DNA of 64,000 nucleotides, taken from NCBI RefSeq assembly GCF_011074885.1, contig NC_054690.1, positions 625,001 through 689,000 on the forward strand, read 5' to 3'. The notes under the pieces were generated by a model. The model ran no database searches. It was given only the letters and a program-made list of their open reading frames with translations, and was not told the origin of the DNA. A program made the translations under genes and the position numbers. The DNA comes from Brettanomyces bruxellensis (Eukaryota > Ascomycota > Pichiomycetes > Pichiales > Pichiaceae). Below are positions 60,100 through 64,000 of this stretch, piece by piece (positions within the stretch are counted from its first letter, which is position 1; each line of letters starts with the position of its first letter).

Positions 60100-62348
60100 T
60101 TTGGAGTGATGAAACTCAGTTTAGTGGCTATGCACGGATGGGGGTAATGGTCGATGACGTTCAACATATTTTGCAAGCTTTAATTACGGAATGCAGTTTG
60201 TGGATATGATCACAAATATATGCATATTTATATACAAGGGAAGCATGGTTGTGTGGGTCTGGTATAATCGGGAATCCGTGTACAATTGAAGCGGCATTAA
60301 ACAAGATAACTGAATGCCCCCTTTGCAGAAAGAATGAATTTTTTGATCGAAGAAAGCAAACTTGTCTTGATAAAGAATACAAAAGAAAAATATTTGAACT
60401 TGATCAGTGCCGAAGATTTATGTCAAATAACTAGAAAGATACAGATACAGTGCTATTGATAAGACTTGAATGTAAAAGCATCTGTTAACCGCTTTGATTT
60501 ATGCTTTTTCCTATTTGGGACTAACTTTCTTTCATTACTTTTTTTTCATTTCATTTGTTATTTGTCCAAGAAAACAGTTAAATAAGCAACGGAGTCAAAA
60601 TAATTGGATTGGTGGTAAAGAACAATTGCTATGAACAAGGGGGAGAGGTGAATACCTTTCTAGTATATTGAACACAGACGACATAATACAATATATTTTT
60701 ATGGTATTTTTTTAGAACACATACGCACATAATATAAATTTATCATGTATACTGTAGAAGATTTCATACAGTAATTGTTCTACTGATAAATTTTTGCGGT
60801 ACTCATTGGATTCTTGACAGCCTCAATTGTTAGGAATTTTGTTGAAAAAAAATAAAAATAGCACTTCTCACTCTGCGGACTCGAATAGAGTCTTCCAATA
60901 GAGCATAATTACAGACTATACAGATGAAGTTGCGATCTCGGTTGTAAAGAGAGGTTGACAGCGACTAAAATTCTTGCATATAAATGTAAAAATTTATTAA
61001 GTTCATGATTTATGTAAGATTTGGACACAATGCCTTTAATATATCGTTGTTCGTACAGGGCTGTTTGCTAATAAATGTGAAAGTTCCCAGTATTTTGATT
61101 GCACAGATAGCAAATTTTCATTTGTGCGGCTGATTTTTCATAGTTCTGACTTCTGACAGCAATATTCCTCAGAAAAACCATAACTAATGAAACACAAATG
61201 TAAAAAAAAATAATAATAATCCTTGTTTCTTGGTCCTAATGTCTTTAAGATGAACCGTTCTGTTATCCAGAAAATTAATATTTTAATTATTTCTTGAGTC
61301 TTGCTTCGTCCACTAAGGAGGATGGTGTTTTGATGACTCAGTTCAATTCACATTTTTGAATTTAACATTTATACGCGCCAAGCATAATTGCTAGATTTGA
61401 TAAATTTTATTTAATTAAAGAATAAAGAGAGCTCTCACATAGCCACACGGTAACCAACTACATTATTGAATTAACTCTAAAGTATTTAATGTACTCATAT
61501 ACACAAACGAGTAATGTCTTTTCCAGCAGATTCTTACTTTCAGTTTTGCAGTCTCCGGTGAGTCTGCCGATTTCATATAACTATTTACGTCTCGTAAAGA
61601 TCTGGGGAAAATCCGGCTTCGGTGGTGGGGCGGGCTATCACCAAAAAAAATTTCTCCGTGTATTTCGGTCATCTCACAATTAATGTCCCTCGGAGGAAAT
61701 TTCAACACTCTATTATCAGACTACTGTAAATGTTAATACAATAATGTTCCTCGGTGCTAGTAAACATCTTTTGAAGCTATATAGTGAAACATTCGTTCAT
61801 GTGTTCAATAAATGAATCTAATATCCATGTTGCATAACTAATTTAAAAAAGAATTAAAAACAAATAATCTCATAATAAAAATAATAATTGAGAGGGTAAA
61901 CGATTAAGGGAAAATTTTTTCTCTCATATCATCTCATAAACTTCTTTTGTCTTGTATCCTAATTTTCGAATAATAGGCATACCCACTATTCCATAATTAC
62001 AATATTCAAATTTCTCTTCCCTTCAATTTTTTTATTTTTTTTTTTTGTATGAGCGAGAGCCTTCAACCGGAGATTCATTATAGCTCATGTTTTACTCTTT
62101 CATGTATTATGCTTATCAACATTACTTTACATAACTAAAGCCAAATACATAACCACAAATAAAAACCTTAACTTTCAATTGACAAATACAGTTTTCCTGT
62201 ACAAGTGATATCGCGTCAGCTTTTTCCCAAATTGTTCACAAAAGCCTTTGGTCTAATCTTCGTTGGTTTCGGGGTTTAACATAGTGTTGAGATAGGAGGA
62301 AGTTTTCAATACTTCGTTCTTATTTGTTTATTTTTCCTTCTATCAGAG
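60100..62348. other. 2.2-kb intergenic between NUP gene and MRS6
   Basis: Upstream DNA of both neighbours. The left end holds a small frame with one in-frame stop (60138-60434). A GC-richer island lies at about 61550-61700. The rest is AT-rich without recognisable genes. Confidence 0.5.
60138..60434 (+). pseudogene. Small Cys-containing ORF interrupted by one TGA, possible relic
   Basis: One frame runs from ATG 60138 (or 60147) to TAG 60432-60434 with a single TGA at 60207-60209. Before it the frame reads MVDDVQHILQALITECSLW; after it comes a segment with ECPLC and many basic residues (RRKQTCLDKEYKRK). A CxxC pair plus further Cys hints at a small zinc-binding protein. I do not recognise the family. 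A nonsense change in a small gene, a missed intron around the TGA, or chance are all possible. It overlaps the promoter side of the NUP gene. Confidence 0.3.
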
Positions 62349-64000
62349 ATGACATCAGCTGTCAAGTCAAGGAGAGCCTCTATGGCCGAAAGACGTCCAT
62401 CGATGGCTGAAAGAAGGCCATCCGGCTTAAATTCTCGCAGACCATCCGTCATTCCATACTTAGCAGGACTTGAAAAGCCTGTTTTGCCAACGTTACCATC
62501 AAAATGTGACGTTTTAATATGCGGCACTGGTCTTGTTGAAAGTATTCTAGCAGCTGCTTTGGCATGGCAAGGTTCAAACGTTTTGCATGTCGATGCTAAT
62601 CCTTATTACGGAGATACTTGTGCTACGCTGACAATTGAACAAATTAGAGCATGGTGTGCAAGTGTCAACGATGGGTCCCCAGGTTTCCATGGATTCTCTA
62701 AAGCCATGTTGCACATTCCATCACCTCATAAGCTTAACTCAAGGGACTATGGAATAGATTTGACTCCCCGACTTCTGTTTGCCAAATCCGATTTGCTATC
62801 ATTACTAGTAGCCTCCCGTGTTTACAGATATCTTGAATTTCAATCTATCAGCAACTTCCACACGTTTGAGAACGATACTTTCGATAAGATGATGAGTACA
62901 AAAGAGGAGATCTTTGTCGACCAGTCGATAAATCTCCCAACAAAGCGTCTTTTAATGAGATTCATCAAGTTTGTACTGGAGTATGAACTTCCGGAGGGAA
63001 AAAAGATAGTTGAAAGTCACATGAATGAAAATTTTGTGGACTTTGTCCATAACATATTCCACCTATCTCCAAAGCAGGTGAATGAGTTTTGCTATACATT
63101 GGGATTGTCTCCTATGCCAAAAATATCGGTTCCACAAGGATTATCACGTGTTAGACGCTATTTAATATCCTTTAGTGTTTACGGCGATTTCCCTACGCTG
63201 TATTCAAAATACGGAGGACCCGGTGAGATATCACAGGGATTTTGTCGTTCGGCAGCCGTTGCAGGTGCAACTTATAAGCTCAACACTTCGTTGAAGTATT
63301 ACGATCCAAAGACCAAAATTGCATATTTAAATGATGGAAGTAAAGTTAACATTACAGAAAAGGTTGTTTGTTCTCCATCTCAAGCACCCGGTGGATCCAA
63401 AAATGTTCCAAAGATGCAATATGAAGTTACAAGGCTGATCAGTATTGTCGAGAAATCATGCAAGGAATGGTTTGCCGAAGGCGAAAATGCGGCTGTCGTT
63501 GTTTTCCCACCAAAAACACTAAGTACCATGAATGCATATCCCGTCCAAGCAATCATAATGGGTTCTGGTACCGGCTCCTGCCCCGATGGACAATGCATAT
63601 GGTATTTGTCCACTATAGAAAGGGGTGAAAGGGCCCGCAAGGATCTCCAAGCAGCGGTTAAGAAAATGGAAGAGTCAATTCTCAGAGAATCAGAAGATGG
63701 TGGCTTTGATGTTGAGCTGTCCGACAATGATGTTGCAATACAGGCTAACGGAAATGTTTCCGTAATCAATTCTGTGAAATTGGGAAAGTCGTTCAAAGAA
63801 TTTGTTCCAAGAGAGAAACTCAAATACCTATTCAAGCTAATATTCACACAGACAACTTCCGTCGCCCCATTTGGTGTGGTTTCAAACAACGTATTTGAGA
63901 AAGCTGAAGAAACTGAGCATATAGATGCTGGACCGGATGAGAAAGTCATATATTCGAGCATGCCATCAACAGAAATATCGTATGACGGTGTTGTTACTGA
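62349..64000 (+). CDS. MRS6: Rab escort protein Mrs6, 3' end outside window
   Basis: 550 codons are present before the right edge (yeast Mrs6 603), so the C-terminus is missing. The GDI/REP fold begins CDVLICGTGLVESILAAALA, the dinucleotide-fold signature, then VLHVDANPYYG. The Rab-binding platform includes LTPRLLFAKSDLLSLL and KYGGPGEISQGFCR. Mrs6 presents newly made Rab GTPases to geranylgeranyl transferase II, essential for secretion, and in S. cerevisiae also binds the Sfp1 transcription factor. Here the N-terminus carries an extra stretch with four RRxS motifs at S11, S18, S25 and S33. ATG at 62349 is the first in the frame and keeps this tail. Confidence 0.96.
   Translation, partial: MTSAVKSRRASMAERRPSMAERRPSGLNSRRPSVIPYLAGLEKPVLPTLPSKCDVLICGTGLVESILAAALAWQGSNVLHVDANPYYGDTCATLTIEQIRAWCASVNDGSPGFHGFSKAMLHIPSPHKLNSRDYGIDLTPRLLFAKSDLLSLLVASRVYRYLEFQSISNFHTFENDTFDKMMSTKEEIFVDQSINLPTKRLLMRFIKFVLEYELPEGKKIVESHMNENFVDFVHNIFHLSPKQVNEFCYTLGLSPMPKISVPQGLSRVRRYLISFSVYGDFPTLYSKYGGPGEISQGFCRSAAVAGATYKLNTSLKYYDPKTKIAYLNDGSKVNITEKVVCSPSQAPGGSKNVPKMQYEVTRLISIVEKSCKEWFAEGENAAVVVFPPKTLSTMNAYPVQAIIMGSGTGSCPDGQCIWYLSTIERGERARKDLQAAVKKMEESILRESEDGGFDVELSDNDVAIQANGNVSVINSVKLGKSFKEFVPREKLKYLFKLIFTQTTSVAPFGVVSNNVFEKAEETEHIDAGPDEKVIYSSMPSTEISYDGVVT

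Noticed and set aside
62306..62527. 73-codon frame antisense to the start of MRS6
   Set aside because: Open only because of the RRPS repeats on the other strand.

Overview
The window is 64 kb of nuclear DNA from a budding yeast (Saccharomycotina). It carries 30 recognisable protein genes on both strands, two of them cut by the window edges, plus one possible gene relic. Most genes are uninterrupted. Three have one short intron near the start codon, with GTAAGT or GTAGGT donors and TACTAAC or AACTAAC branch points. CTG is read as leucine at conserved positions (for example the ESLDNGK motif of the aldehyde dehydrogenase), so this is not a CUG-Ser or CUG-Ala clade yeast. The gene set (purine nucleoside permease family protein, XYL2 with XKS1, PIR protein, ATG17) would fit a Pichiaceae-type yeast. 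Brettanomyces/Dekkera is a guess that I cannot prove from this sequence.

Layout. 1-16.8 kb: 3' part of a steryl-glucosidase gene (EGH1), an Na/Ca exchanger, RAD54, SNF8, RPN3, COX11, a frameshifted xylitol dehydrogenase (XYL2), the oxodicarboxylate carrier ODC and ISU1. 17-27 kb: an MFS transporter, xylulokinase XKS1, SPC1, POX1 and a PIR cell-wall protein. 27-38.7 kb: mitoribosomal MRPS35, PGC1, a degenerate GAS-like protein, TIM21, a frameshifted GRX8, a 3.2-kb gene-free stretch and a mitochondrial aldehyde dehydrogenase. 40-64 kb: LTE1, an unrecognised single-pass membrane protein, MYO2, an SNC-type synaptobrevin, DIB1, RCF1, MST1, ATG17, a NUP-family protein, a 2.2-kb gap with a small interrupted ORF, and the 5' part of MRS6.

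Themes. Many genes serve mitochondria (COX11, ODC, ISU1, MRPS35, TIM21, ALD, RCF1, MST1, probably PGC1). Others serve polarised secretion and the secretory pathway (MYO2, SNC, MRS6, SPC1) or the cell surface (PIR, GAS-like). XYL2 and XKS1, which act in successive steps of pentose catabolism, lie 7 kb apart with a transporter between them, and XYL2 carries a one-base frameshift. No tRNA, rRNA, transposon, CRISPR array or viral element was recognised.

The observations most worth following up are the two single-base frameshifts (XYL2 and GRX8, both explainable as loss of one A), the GAS-like protein that has lost half of its catalytic barrel, the gene-free purine-skewed 34-36.7 kb stretch, four repeated RRxS motifs at the start of Mrs6, and a putative secreted nucleoside-phosphorylase-like protein whose family name says permease.
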